DNA of 64,000 bases, taken from contig NZ_JAAEJX010000009.1 in NCBI RefSeq assembly GCF_036858155.1, forward strand, positions 4,763 through 68,762, written 5' to 3'. Shown piece after piece: positions 47,041 through 55,869 of this stretch. The position numbers were made by a program, and so were the translations under genes. The notes under the pieces are model-generated. The model had not been told where the DNA came from, made no database searches, and worked only from the letters and a program-made list of their open reading frames with translations. The first letter of the stretch is position 1; the number at the start of each line of letters is the position of its first letter. This stretch comes from Liberibacter brunswickensis. Lineage in GTDB: Bacteria; Pseudomonadota; Alphaproteobacteria; Rhizobiales; Rhizobiaceae.

Positions 47041-47859
47041 CTACATCTTTGACGGTATAAAAAGAAGATTTATATTACGCAAACTATTGTAAGAATCTGA
47101 AGGAATCTTAAAAGGTTGTGATTTTATAACAGCTTTTCTTGCATTTTCCTTTAATATTCGACGAATTAATTCTGTTCCACCTACTGCCTCAACCTTAATA
47201 TTTCCTAAAACCAAACCATTTTGTTTCAACTGAAAACGAATTCTAATCCGTAATTTCTTAAATTTCTTGAAATCAGGAGGAATATTCCAATTATCTATGA
47301 TTTTTTTTCTTACAACACCTATCGCATTTTGAAAAAGAATTTTTTGACTATTAACCTTACCAAGTCTTGGTAATATTACTTTATATTTCCTATTAGGTCT
47401 TAAGATACTATCCTTATCTATAGAAGGAGGAGATAATCCTTGCGATTTATTATTCTTGTTTGTTGTTTTGACATCCAGCTTCTTGTCAAGTACATCATCA
47501 TGTACCTCTGATGAAAATATCTCTTTCGACGTTTGCCTTACTTTATTAGAAGAAAACTTAGCCTCATCTTCTGTATTGCTCATATTCATCTGATCAATAG
47601 ACGTATCACTATCAGGAAAATCATGAACAATATTCTCCCTAATTGTATCTTTTAAATGGGAAACTTGCTCTTTTTCCCTCTTGTTGGGACTAATACCGTG
47701 TTTACTAAAATAGTAACCTTCATTATAAATATTATCTACAGATAACATCTCATGACGAGATTTCGGAATGAACAACTGAATACTAAAATTGAAATACAGA
47801 ATTAATAAGAATATAACGTGCAATATCATAGATATAGCAAGACCATTCTCTCCACGCAC
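47041..47859 (-). CDS. tolA: TolA-like inner-membrane protein
   Basis: TolA spans the periplasm and couples the TolQR motor to TolB/Pal. The 272-residue protein starts at GTG with GGAT upstream, has one N-terminal membrane helix (about 9-30), a charged low-complexity middle and a C-terminal TonB/TolA-like domain (about 180-270; VRKKIIDNWNIPPDF). The middle domain is much shorter than in enteric TolA. Identity rests on architecture plus position between tolR and tolB. Confidence 0.85.
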   Translation of the reverse strand: MRGENGLAISMILHVIFLLILYFNFSIQLFIPKSRHEMLSVDNIYNEGYYFSKHGISPNKREKEQVSHLKDTIRENIVHDFPDSDTSIDQMNMSNTEDEAKFSSNKVRQTSKEIFSSEVHDDVLDKKLDVKTTNKNNKSQGLSPPSIDKDSILRPNRKYKVILPRLGKVNSQKILFQNAIGVVRKKIIDNWNIPPDFKKFKKLRIRIRFQLKQNGLVLGNIKVEAVGGTELIRRILKENARKAVIKSQPFKIPSDSYNSLRNINLLFIPSKM

Positions 47860-47874
47860 AGCTTTATCATCCTT

Positions 47875-48285
47875 TTATCTTCGGACAACGAAACTAACGT
47901 TTCTATGCCCACTGTCCCGGACATTCAACAAAATACTCATTATGATACCATAAGGTGAATGACTTTCACCTCTAATCAATATGTATTTGTTGAACTTACC
48001 ACTCTGTAACAATTCTATATTTTTGGTTATTTCATTCAATGAAACCTTTTTTCCTTTCATACGAATCTCTCCATTCGCATCGACATCTATTATAATAGGA
48101 TATATATTGATATCAAGATATGGAGAACAATCCGATTTTGGATTAATACTCATAAAGCTTCCAATCAAGACCATGATTAAAATAAGAATTGAAACTATTA
48201 AAGCAATAGATTGTAATTGGCTATTTGTCGTTCCATAAATTATTATAGGATTACGGCTTCCTCTTCTCTTATTGCGTATTTTCAT
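47875..48285 (-). CDS. tolR: TolR-like ExbD-family protein lacking the membrane aspartate
   Basis: TolR is the ExbD-family partner of TolQ. The start at 48285 (MKIRNKRRG) has AGG about nine bases upstream; a longer frame begins at 48318. The periplasmic half is clearly ExbD-like (IDVDANGEIRMKGKKVSL, YILIRGESHSPYG). The membrane helix LQSIALIVSILILIMVLIGS, however, contains no Asp, while the canonical motif TPLVDVMLVLL carries the Asp needed for proton-driven work. MotB in this window keeps its own Asp, so the loss is specific. Confidence 0.82.
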   Translation of the reverse strand: MKIRNKRRGSRNPIIIYGTTNSQLQSIALIVSILILIMVLIGSFMSINPKSDCSPYLDINIYPIIIDVDANGEIRMKGKKVSLNEITKNIELLQSGKFNKYILIRGESHSPYGIIMSILLNVRDSGHRNVSFVVRR

Positions 48286-48349
48286 AACGCCAACCTGTTT
48301 TTGTGTATTTATCATCAAATAACTTTGTTAAAAACAGAAAAGAATATTT

Positions 48350-49042
48350 CTAAGACATATTACATTCAGTTTGTCGAGAAAGTATTGCTGAAAACTCATC
48401 AGCAAATCCTTCCATTTGCACTGAAAACTTTTTTGAATCTGCCATAAACTTACTATAAGCTATAGAAGATGGAATTGATACACAAAGACCTAAAAAAATG
48501 CTAATCAAAGCTTCTATTATTCCAGGCATTGAAACGACCATATTAGAATGATGTTCAGCAATACTTTGAACAAAACTCATCATGCCTAAAACAGAACCTA
48601 AAATACCTATAAGCAAACCTACAGAAGATATATTTTCAAGAAAACTCAATCGTCCTATTATATATTCTAATTCACGAGCGATAGCTACATCCATCATACG
48701 ATCTATACGATCTTGCATTCCAATGGGAGAACGAGCTCCTTTTTCGCAGCTTTTCTTCCACTCACTCATAGCAGACATAAATATAGTAGCTAAACCAACG
48801 TTATGATTATCTTTTAATAATTTACACAATGCGTCTAAAGACTGCCCCGACCAGAAAAGTTTTTCAAACTCTCTAAAATGACGACGCATTATAATAAAAC
48901 TTACACTTTTTTGAATGATAATGCTCCAACTATAAATGGAACAAATAAATAGCAAAATGATGATACACTTGACCGCTAATCCCATCTGCATAAAAAAAGA
49001 AAAAATACTTACATCCATGATAATAAATCCAAAATTATTCAC
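48350..49042 (-). CDS. tolQ: TolQ-like proton channel protein
   Basis: TolQ, of the MotA/TolQ/ExbB family, forms the proton channel of the Tol-Pal machine. It has 230 residues, three membrane helices (about 20-40, 137-160, 168-190) and the family motifs LSFLENISSVGLLIGILGSV and MPGIIEALISIFLGLCVSIPS. First gene of tolQRAB-pal; TolR follows after 64 bases. Confidence 0.94.
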   Translation of the reverse strand: MNNFGFIIMDVSIFSFFMQMGLAVKCIIILLFICSIYSWSIIIQKSVSFIIMRRHFREFEKLFWSGQSLDALCKLLKDNHNVGLATIFMSAMSEWKKSCEKGARSPIGMQDRIDRMMDVAIARELEYIIGRLSFLENISSVGLLIGILGSVLGMMSFVQSIAEHHSNMVVSMPGIIEALISIFLGLCVSIPSSIAYSKFMADSKKFSVQMEGFADEFSAILSRQTECNMS

Positions 49043-49194
49043 ATATTTTTCCTATAAGGATTGAAATACAATTTATAAAATAATATCAAATATCAACTCT
49101 AAAGACCTGCTTATCATAAAAACCATCTCCTACCAATGTTCCCCTCTATGCATTCAATCAAATTTTAAAATGTGATATAACCAAATAACGAAAT

Positions 49195-50229
49195 TTACTT
49201 TTTATCAATATAAGGATAGTTTTTAACTGCATTAGGAACGTCAATACCAAGATGTTTCCAAGCAATGGGCATCAAAATCCTTCCACGAGGTGTGCGTTGA
49301 ATAAATCCCTGTTGTATCATATAAGGCTCTATCAAATCCTCTATAGCATCTCTAGGCTCTGAAAGGCCAGCAGAAATAGTATCTATACCAACTGGACCAC
49401 CCTTAAAATTACGAGCAATCATTGTCAAATAACGCAAATCAAGTTGATCAAAGCCCATTTTATCTACTGATAGACGAATCAAAGCTGTATCTGCTATTTC
49501 CTTAGTAATAGTATTAGCATTTGCAACCTCAGCAAAATCTCGTATACGCCGTAACAATCTTCCTGCAATACGAGGAGTTCCTCTAGAGCGCATAGCAATT
49601 TCATATGCCGCATCATCTGTAATATCTAATCCTGTTAACTTCGCACCTCTATGCACTATGATTTTTAAATCTTCTATTTTATAGAAATTTAATCTAATCG
49701 GAATACCAAAGCGATCTTGTAGTGGACTGGTAAGCAAACCAACTCTTGTCGTTGCCGCAATTAGAGTAAAACGTGATAAGTTAATTTTTACAGAACGAGC
49801 TGAAGGACCTTCCCCAACCATTAGATCTAGTTGAAAATCTTCCATGGCCGGATAAAGAATCTCTTCTACAACCGCGCTAAGCCTATGTATTTCATCAATA
49901 AATAAAACATCATGATCATCTAAATTAGTAAGCAAAGCTGCAAGATCTCCTGCTTTTGTAATGACAGGCCCTGAAGTCGAACGAAAATTTACTCCCAATT
50001 CTCTTGCAATGATATTCGCTAAAGTAGTCTTACCCAATCCAGGAGGGCCTACAAATAATACATGATCTAACGATTCAGAACGTGACTTAGCAGCTTCTAT
50101 AAAAACTTTTAGATTAGAACAAGCTTCTACTTGACCTGTAAATTCCCCTAAAGTTCTCGGACGCAACAAAGAAATATCTGAGTCCTCTTTAGAAGAATGC
50201 CCTGACAATAATCCTTCACGATCTACCAT
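49195..50229 (-). CDS. ruvB: Holliday junction helicase RuvB
   Basis: RuvB is the AAA+ motor that drives branch migration with RuvA. The 344-residue protein has Walker A GPPGLGKTTLA, Walker B LFIDEIHRLS, sensor ATTRVGLL, and the C-terminal winged-helix PRGRILMP. The order ruvC-ruvA-ruvB is kept; spacing to ruvA is 49 bases. Confidence 0.98.
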   Translation of the reverse strand: MVDREGLLSGHSSKEDSDISLLRPRTLGEFTGQVEACSNLKVFIEAAKSRSESLDHVLFVGPPGLGKTTLANIIARELGVNFRSTSGPVITKAGDLAALLTNLDDHDVLFIDEIHRLSAVVEEILYPAMEDFQLDLMVGEGPSARSVKINLSRFTLIAATTRVGLLTSPLQDRFGIPIRLNFYKIEDLKIIVHRGAKLTGLDITDDAAYEIAMRSRGTPRIAGRLLRRIRDFAEVANANTITKEIADTALIRLSVDKMGFDQLDLRYLTMIARNFKGGPVGIDTISAGLSEPRDAIEDLIEPYMIQQGFIQRTPRGRILMPIAWKHLGIDVPNAVKNYPYIDKK

Positions 50230-50278
50230 TTTACTATCATTTTCATGAATTGAATGTATAAAAATAAGATAATTAACA

Positions 50279-50899
50279 TTACATTTCTTTCAAAGCCAAT
50301 CGAATGATCTGACTATCATCAATAATATTTTGTTCTTTTTTAATAACTGAAACAACAGCAACTGTTGCTTGATCTTGACTATACCCTAAGTTAACCAGGG
50401 CAGATATAGCATCAATAGCAACTTCAGGTATAGAGTTTACATGTAATTGTTCTCTATTATTTAAAAAAGACATCTCTTTCTTATTATCAGAAGACAGCGA
50501 AGCCGCCTTTCCCTTTAGCTCTACCATAATACGATTAGCTACTTTTGTGCCAATACCTGGAATCTGACCTAGAACTTTACTATTTTGCAATATTATTGAC
50601 TCTATCAAATCTGTTATTGTAATACGAGACAACACACCCATAGCAACCCTTGCACCCACGCCTTGTACACTTTGTAACAATACAAACCATTGACGCTCTA
50701 GGTTAGATATAAAACCAAAAAGTCGAATTTGATCCTGTCGCATATGCGTCTCGATAAACAAAGTACAAAAATCACCTATTTTCCCAAGACAAGATAATGT
50801 ACGAATTGGACAGTAGATCATGTAACAAACACCATGTACATCAATCAATACATAATCTTCATACAATCCCTCAATATTGCCTTTGATTTTTCCTATCAT
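50279..50899 (-). CDS. ruvA: Holliday junction DNA-binding protein RuvA
   Basis: RuvA binds four-way junctions as a tetramer. I start it at the ATG at 50899 (MIGKIKG), the family-typical N-terminus; an eight-codon-longer GTG frame lacks a ribosome binding site. It has about 206 residues, with two helix-hairpin-helix motifs (VQGVGARVAMGVL and IPGIGTKVANRIM), then a flexible linker and the RuvB-binding C-terminal domain (AISALVNLGYSQDQA). Confidence 0.95.
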   Translation of the reverse strand: MIGKIKGNIEGLYEDYVLIDVHGVCYMIYCPIRTLSCLGKIGDFCTLFIETHMRQDQIRLFGFISNLERQWFVLLQSVQGVGARVAMGVLSRITITDLIESIILQNSKVLGQIPGIGTKVANRIMVELKGKAASLSSDNKKEMSFLNNREQLHVNSIPEVAIDAISALVNLGYSQDQATVAVVSVIKKEQNIIDDSQIIRLALKEM

Positions 50900-50946
50900 A
50901 ATTTTACTACTTTCTAATTTCACCTATAAGTTAAATTCAATACAAC

Positions 50947-51456
50947 TCAATCATGTAATGCAATTTTATAATCAGCAGAATTCGCATGGTGTGCATGACA
51001 CACAGCAATTGCCAATGCATCAGCTGCATCTTTTCCCTTAAAAACACTCTCTGGTATTAACATTTTTAACATCATATGGATTTGTTTTTTATCTCCATGT
51101 CCAATGCCTATTACTGCTTTTTTAATGGTATTAGGAGCGTATTCGGAGACATGGATTCCAACAAGAGCAGGAGATAAAATAGCTATTGCACGAGCTTGAC
51201 CAAGCTTAAGTGTAGCCACTGCATCTTTGTTCACAAAAACTTGCTCCACAGCTGCTTCTTCAGGACTCCAATTCTTGATGACATCATTTAATCCCTCATG
51301 TAACTGACACAAGCGATATGCAAGTGATCTTTGAGTACATGCAACAACTGTTCCAGAAGAAACAAATTTTAGATTATCTCCTACAGCATCAATAATTCCC
51401 CACCCAGTTCTTCTAAGACCAGGATCTATTCCTATAATCCGAATTGATTTGCGCAT
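50947..51456 (-). CDS. ruvC: Holliday junction resolvase RuvC
   Basis: RuvC cuts Holliday junctions. The start at 51456 (MRKSIRIIGIDPG) gives 169 residues, the usual size; the open frame extends 21 codons further without support. Catalytic acidic residues are seen in IDPGLRRTG (Asp), AAVEQVF (Glu) and GKDAADALAIA (two Asp), with IGHGDKKQ typical of the family. Confidence 0.96.
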   Translation of the reverse strand: MRKSIRIIGIDPGLRRTGWGIIDAVGDNLKFVSSGTVVACTQRSLAYRLCQLHEGLNDVIKNWSPEEAAVEQVFVNKDAVATLKLGQARAIAILSPALVGIHVSEYAPNTIKKAVIGIGHGDKKQIHMMLKMLIPESVFKGKDAADALAIAVCHAHHANSADYKIALHD

Positions 51457-51646
51457 TATCTTAAAAATTCCCTCAACAAATTGAAAATAATAAGACAATT
51501 GATGTTTTAATAAAGACAAGAATACTTTTTATATTTACATAATCGACATTTAACAATGCAAAAAAAATGAAAAAAGTATTTAAAACAATGAACTATAATA
51601 ACCATTATTGAAAACATTAAATTTATTTTGTATAACAAAAGATAAA

Positions 51647-51723
51647 GATTCCGTAGCTCAGCAGGATAGAGCACCAGATTCCTAATCTGGTTGTCGCGCG
51701 TTCGAATCGCGCCGGGATCACCA
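51647..51723 (+). tRNA. tRNA-Arg(CCU)
   Basis: A 77-nt cloverleaf with encoded CCA: acceptor GATTCCG/CGGGATC, D-arm TAGCTCAGCAGGATAGAGC, anticodon stem CCAGA/TCTGG with loop TTCCTAA (anticodon CCU), and T-arm GCGCGTTCGAATCGCGC. The gene is uninterrupted here; the same tRNA carries a group I intron in Agrobacterium. It sits at the left border of a decayed accessory region. Confidence 0.96.
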
Positions 51724-51869
51724 GATAAATTATAACATATTTATTTTACTTCTCTTTTTAAATAAATTTTCTAACTTATTATAAGGTAAGAAATTAGAAT
51801 GATTCATATGCAATTTGATGTACAATTGCATATTCTTATTGATATTAACCGACGTATAAAGGAATAATA

Positions 51870-52197
51870 ATTAGCAATATTATTTTAGATAAGAAACGAT
51901 CTTACGTTGATGAAGAGCTCCAAACTTGGAAGAAATGTTCATTTTTTGACGGTATTTATCATAGATTAAAGTATTTCGGAAATTCTTGATCTAATCAACG
52001 AAAATGATCAGAATACATATTATTTAGTAGAAGTTATTTTTCATAAAAAACAAGATATTCCATGATCTTATTATATAAAAGAAATTAATAAAAAACACAA
52101 TAAAATACCTAATCAAGATGAACGTATCAGAATGATATCAATAGATCAATTTTATAAAAAAATAATTTCTATCATTCTTGTATCAATTCGCTTTTAA
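51870..52197 (+). pseudogene. decayed CDS, unrecognised
   Basis: Two frames join into one degenerate gene. The first (51870-51989) reads ...DKKRSYVDEELQTWKK... after AAAGGA; the second (51979-52197) continues with ...EILDLINENDQNTYYLVEVI..., is broken by TGA at 52063 (probably from TGG) and ends ...NQDERIRMISIDQFYKKI. Thus there is one frameshift, one nonsense codon and a lost start. The acidic, Lys-rich character would fit a nuclease or a phage accessory protein, but no family is recognised. Confidence 0.6.
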
Positions 52198-52245
52198 ATA
52201 TTACGAAGGATGATAAACCAATTAATAGTTGATGCTATTTACTTC

Positions 52246-52274
52246 TTGACATAAATACATCTCATTCGTACATA
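52246..52274 (+). promoter_or_regulatory. sigma-70-type promoter, cassette P1
   Basis: TTGACA, a 17-base spacer and TACATA. It shares the string TTGACWTAAA and the 17-base spacing with the promoter at 52801 and lies 84 bases before the start of the decayed membrane-protein gene at 52358. Confidence 0.55.
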
Positions 52275-52357
52275 AAAAAATTAAATATCTATTAATATCT
52301 TAACTCAAATACTACAAAATAGATTGCATATATTTAAAGATACAAGCAAAACAAGAT

Positions 52358-52637
52358 GTGGATATAAAAAGCAATACCGATCAACTTTATTATAATAAGT
52401 TTTATAACTTTGATAACTGCTTGGACTTGTACCTCTTACGTATCTCAATGCAAGGTAAGTGCGATATCTGAATATGATAACTATAGTTTTGGATTATTAA
52501 TCATGATTCCTTTATTACTAATCAATGCTATAGATAATCTGGTTAAACAATACATTCAAGAATATAGTCATAGAAATATGCCTATATTCTTATTTCTTTT
52601 AATTATTCTTATGTATATTACCATATATGTAAAGTAA
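52358..52637 (+). pseudogene. membrane protein gene with frame break at poly(A) after the start
   Basis: From the GTG at 52358 the frame reads VDIK and then diverges at A5 (52366-52370). One base shift gives the long hydrophobic frame ending at 52637 (AIPINFIIISFITLITAW..., then two more hydrophobic helices near NYSFGLLIMIPLLL and MPIFLFLLIILMYI). The region around the start, GTGGATATAAAAAGCA, is similar to ATGAATATAAAAAATCA of the lipoprotein gene at 52923, and their upstream regions align as well. Either a real pseudogene or one expressed by slippage at the A-run. If TTG at 52410 is used, a shorter 75-residue protein is intact. Confidence 0.5.
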
Positions 52638-52800
52638 CATACTATTTCTTATATAAAGAAAGACTCTATATATATTAGAGCGGACTAAGCATATGATAAA
52701 TAGATTAAATTAATATTTATTTTTTTAGAAGTTATGTTTTTATATTCTTTATATGCATAAATATATGAACTATTTTGAAACATTTAATATCATTTACTTC

Positions 52801-52829
52801 TTGACTTAAACACATCTTATCTATAGATT
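52801..52829 (+). promoter_or_regulatory. sigma-70-type promoter, cassette P2
   Basis: TTGACT, a 17-base spacer and TAGATT, preceded by CATTTACTTC as in P1 (GCTATTTACTTC). It precedes the lipoprotein gene at 52923 by about 94 bases. Confidence 0.5.
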
Positions 52830-52922
52830 CATGGGCTGAATATTTATTCATTAATTCAAATGCATTTTAAAAATTAAATTAAATATATTTAAAATTATAA
52901 GCATCAAAGGGATAAATTAACT

Positions 52923-53095
52923 ATGAATATAAAAAATCAGTGGCTATTATTTCTTTATTAGCGTCAACCGCTGTAATAGCGGGATGTTTCTCATCTAGCT
53001 CCGATAAAGCTAACAACAATGCTGCTAAGGCAAAAGAAGAAGCTAAAACACCTCCTGTACCTGCTTCTAATCCTCCTTCTGGCGGTGGCGGCTGA
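52923..53095 (+). pseudogene. small lipoprotein, one base out of frame at poly(A)
   Basis: An ATG with AAAGGG upstream begins MNIKN... and hits a stop; adding one A to the A6 run at 52929-52934 gives a continuous 57-residue lipoprotein: Lys-Lys, a hydrophobic signal (SVAIISLLASTAVIAGC) with a textbook lipobox, then a Ser/Asn/Ala/Lys-rich mature part ending in Pro-rich sequence and SGGGG. The single-base deficit lies exactly in the homopolymer, so slippage or phase variation is possible; a plain pseudogene or a sequencing error cannot be excluded. No homologue is recognised. Confidence 0.7.
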
Positions 53096-53176
53096 TGGGC
53101 AAACAGGCTAAGTAAAAGCTAAAGGGGGTTTAAATAACTAATCTAAAGCAAAACCCCGTGAATATTTATATGCAGA

Positions 53177-53222
53177 AGAGATAGGTCAGTATCCTTTATT
53201 AATAAATACTGATCCCTTCTCT
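53177..53222. repeat. imperfect inverted repeat
   Basis: AGAGATAGGTCAGTAT and ATACTGATCCCTTCTCT form a 16-bp imperfect stem around CCTTTATTAATAA, about 80 bases after the lipoprotein stop. It may be the transcript end for the lipoprotein cassette, but there is no T-run, and the right arm overlaps the antisense holin remnant. Confidence 0.5.
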
Positions 53223-53310
53223 TCTGTAATACTTTATTATTATACCAAAATCCTAAAATATAAGCGATGATTCATTGCTCCAAAGAGATTGAGATTGAAA
53301 ATTGATTAAA
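53200..53310 (-). pseudogene. GTA/phage-type 3TM holin, C-terminal remnant A
   Basis: On the minus strand the DNA reads ISLEQ-stop-IIAYILGFWYNNKVLQKRRDQ (split by a nonsense codon), which parallels the C-termini of the holin remnants at 62340 (IIGFWFTDLVVRKKRG) and 63786 (IIACLLGFWYTDKIVQKK). The GFW(Y/F)-basic ending is typical of three-helix holins linked with gene transfer agents and phages. Only about 30 codons remain. The nucleotide similarity to 63812-63895 is direct. The rest of the spacer to 53617 holds nothing recognisable. Confidence 0.6.
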
Positions 53311-53617
53311 TTTTTTTATAGAAGATATAGAACCACCATAGAAAACTTGAATTATTTATTGCTATATATTTATCTAATAGATATTAATTTTTGAGTAAAT
53401 ATATAATGTTAAATTTTGGGTGATATAAAATATGAAATTTTGCTGTAAAAATACTTAAAATATATTATTCTTAACAAACAATTCTGGCTGAAAGCAGTTC
53501 CTGAAATTAAAAATTACAATCTATTTTGGAAAATTAATTTACTGATTACAATATTATAATACTAAGCGGTGTTATGATTAAAAACATAAATCTAAAATAA
53601 ATAATCATTGGATCCTT

Positions 53618-54103
53618 TTACTTAACAAGATATGAGAAATCAGAAACTATCTTGTTATAGGATTTTTTCTTAAATTCAACAACCATATTAGGTGTATCAC
53701 ATAAAGAAACCCAAGCCCAATCATCAAATTCAGATTCATATCCAAATTCTGTCCGATCAACACAGATCTCACTTGTTAATCCCCGGAATCGAAAAGCAAA
53801 CCATTTTTGTACTTGTCCAATATATCCATTTTCTTGTATACAATATTCTGGAAAATCATACTTTATATACGAACTTCCCTCTCCTAATAAAGAAACAGAT
53901 TTTATTCCAGTTTCCTCATACAATTCACGATATGCAGCATCAATAGGAGATTCTTGAGGATTAATTCCTCCTTGTGGCATTTGCCATGACAATAAATCCT
54001 TATAATTATTGTGGCAAATGCGACGTCCAACCCACACAAGGTTATCTTGATTAAATACTAAAATTCCTACACCACGCCTATACAAATCTAATCTTTCTTT
54101 CAA
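53618..54103 (-). CDS. rppH: RNA pyrophosphohydrolase RppH
   Basis: RppH removes pyrophosphate from 5' ends of mRNA and dinucleoside polyphosphates. The 161-residue protein has an intact Nudix box (GGINPQESPIDAAYRELYEE plus TGI), the N-terminal RRGVGILVFN and the SWQMPQGG before the box. The start is a TTG at 54103 in a region without a strong ribosome binding site, so a slightly different start is possible. In rhizobia it follows the divergent polysaccharide deacetylase gene, as here. Confidence 0.94.
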   Translation of the reverse strand: MKERLDLYRRGVGILVFNQDNLVWVGRRICHNNYKDLLSWQMPQGGINPQESPIDAAYRELYEETGIKSVSLLGEGSSYIKYDFPEYCIQENGYIGQVQKWFAFRFRGLTSEICVDRTEFGYESEFDDWAWVSLCDTPNMVVEFKKKSYNKIVSDFSYLVK

Positions 54104-54143
54104 AAAAATTTTAGTTGATTTTTAATTTATAAACTTCATCTAA

Positions 54144-55298
54144 CTATTGAGAAGAACTCGATAATTTTACTAAACAAGATAAAGGAACAATCGATATATC
54201 ACTAGCATGTTCTTGTTTTAACCATTGAGAAATAACTTCAATGCTTTCATCAAAAGCAACTGCAACACCAATAGCCTGACCTTCCTTGCGAGCAATATTT
54301 TCTAATTCTTTTAATTTTTCTCTAATTTTATCACGATCTACCTGATCATCTAAATACAAATCAGCAACGACATAAGGAAGATTTAATGTTGGAGCTAATA
54401 ACCTAGTAAGACTACGAGCTGAACTACCATCATCAAAAAACAATAATCCACGATTAGCAAATTCTTTGAACATAACTTCTACAGAAGTCTTATGCGATAA
54501 CAACATTGCTCCACGATAATTCATAACACCTAAATAACCAGTGCCACGATTCAAAGAATAAATTAATTGATTACGCAACTGATTAACTTTTTCTGTGATT
54601 TTTAAAGTATAAATATCATCGTCATTATACGCTTCATTAAAAGCTTGCATAGGAACTTGTAAAATAGTATCTTGACCCTTTTTCGTTGATTCTGTCATCC
54701 AACGTTTCAAACTATTACCATTAGAAGCAAAAGCCATAGTGATGTTTGAAGGTAATAAATTAATAGCACTTTGTGTTCCAGTCTGGCTTATACCCAACCC
54801 AGAAACGACAATAGCAATGCGAGGACCTTTGATATTAAAACAAGATTTCTTGCCAGATAAATAAACTTGATCTTCTCCTTTTACTTCCTGATTATTTTCT
54901 AATATTTTTTTTGTAGTTAAAGAAGGCAATAATCTTTCTTCTATAGTTGGCAAATGATCTAAATTAGTAGATCTTTTCTGTATATCAGCGTTTTCCTTAT
55001 CAAAAACAACGCTCTTTGATGGATCAATTTTAACTTTATCATTTACAGCGCCACTATCTATAGCACTAGAAGATTCATTATCTTTAAATGGAACAGGAAC
55101 TACTTCTCTAATAACAGAATATGGCCTCACTTCTGATACCATTTCAAAGGTATTGTTAGAAAATAAAATGTAGATTGAAAACCCGATAATAAAAGTACAA
55201 AAAAATAAAAAAATACCCAATTGAAAAACAATTTTTGAAGAAAAAGATTGTTTCTTGGATGTTTTCTTCCTTAAAGGATAGTTTAAATCAATACCCAT
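54144..55298 (-). CDS. divergent polysaccharide deacetylase family protein (YibQ/DUF610)
   Basis: A 384-residue protein with one N-terminal membrane helix (about 26-48), a low-complexity periplasmic linker (60-150) and a C-terminal divergent polysaccharide deacetylase domain (about 155-380; PRIAIVVSGLGIS, ILQVPMQAFN, GAMLLSHK, FFDDGSSARSL, IGVAVAFDESIEV). Such proteins act on cell-wall glycans or peptidoglycan, but the exact substrate is unknown. The gene precedes rppH on the same strand. The usual upstream ctpA is missing. Confidence 0.9.
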   Translation of the reverse strand: MGIDLNYPLRKKTSKKQSFSSKIVFQLGIFLFFCTFIIGFSIYILFSNNTFEMVSEVRPYSVIREVVPVPFKDNESSSAIDSGAVNDKVKIDPSKSVVFDKENADIQKRSTNLDHLPTIEERLLPSLTTKKILENNQEVKGEDQVYLSGKKSCFNIKGPRIAIVVSGLGISQTGTQSAINLLPSNITMAFASNGNSLKRWMTESTKKGQDTILQVPMQAFNEAYNDDDIYTLKITEKVNQLRNQLIYSLNRGTGYLGVMNYRGAMLLSHKTSVEVMFKEFANRGLLFFDDGSSARSLTRLLAPTLNLPYVVADLYLDDQVDRDKIREKLKELENIARKEGQAIGVAVAFDESIEVISQWLKQEHASDISIVPLSCLVKLSSSSQ

Positions 55299-55869
55299 AA
55301 ATATTATGCTTTGTTAAAACGGTGATTAATAGTTACGAAAATCCGATAAAATTAGCAAGAATTAATTTTCTCTCTATGAAGGACACGCAAGATGCAAAAC
55401 ACCATCTTTACCGTATAATGTGAATTAATTGAAATACATATTTAAAAAAAATACCTATTAAATCCATATACAATTATAGATATAAATCATAAAACGAAAC
55501 AAGACGTTTATTTGGTATTTAAAGCAAAAAATATTTTTTTATCTTTAGTACCTGAAAATATTCAAAACTATTACTAATCAAATATTTTTTTGTTGTTAAA
55601 AAATCTCCTTCAAATTACTGATAAACATTATATTGGTTTGATATTTTGCAATATACTTCTGTACAAATCACAATTAACAATAAAAACATTTACAAATTAT
55701 AACTAATTTTTTGAATGAAGACATTCAAATCACCAAATATCATGTCATAATCCGCTGATATCTCAACGAGAATAATATTCTATTTTAATTCTATAAATTT
55801 ATAATTCAAGCTATAAAATATATCTTTTACTATCATATTCTTCAAACAATTTTTTATTTAATAAAAATA
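55299..55869. other. intergenic gap without recognised gene
   Basis: 571 bases of AT-rich DNA with many short stop-broken stretches. It separates the deacetylase gene from thiQ; a ctpA remnant would be expected here in a rhizobium, but I could not recognise one. Confidence 0.5.
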
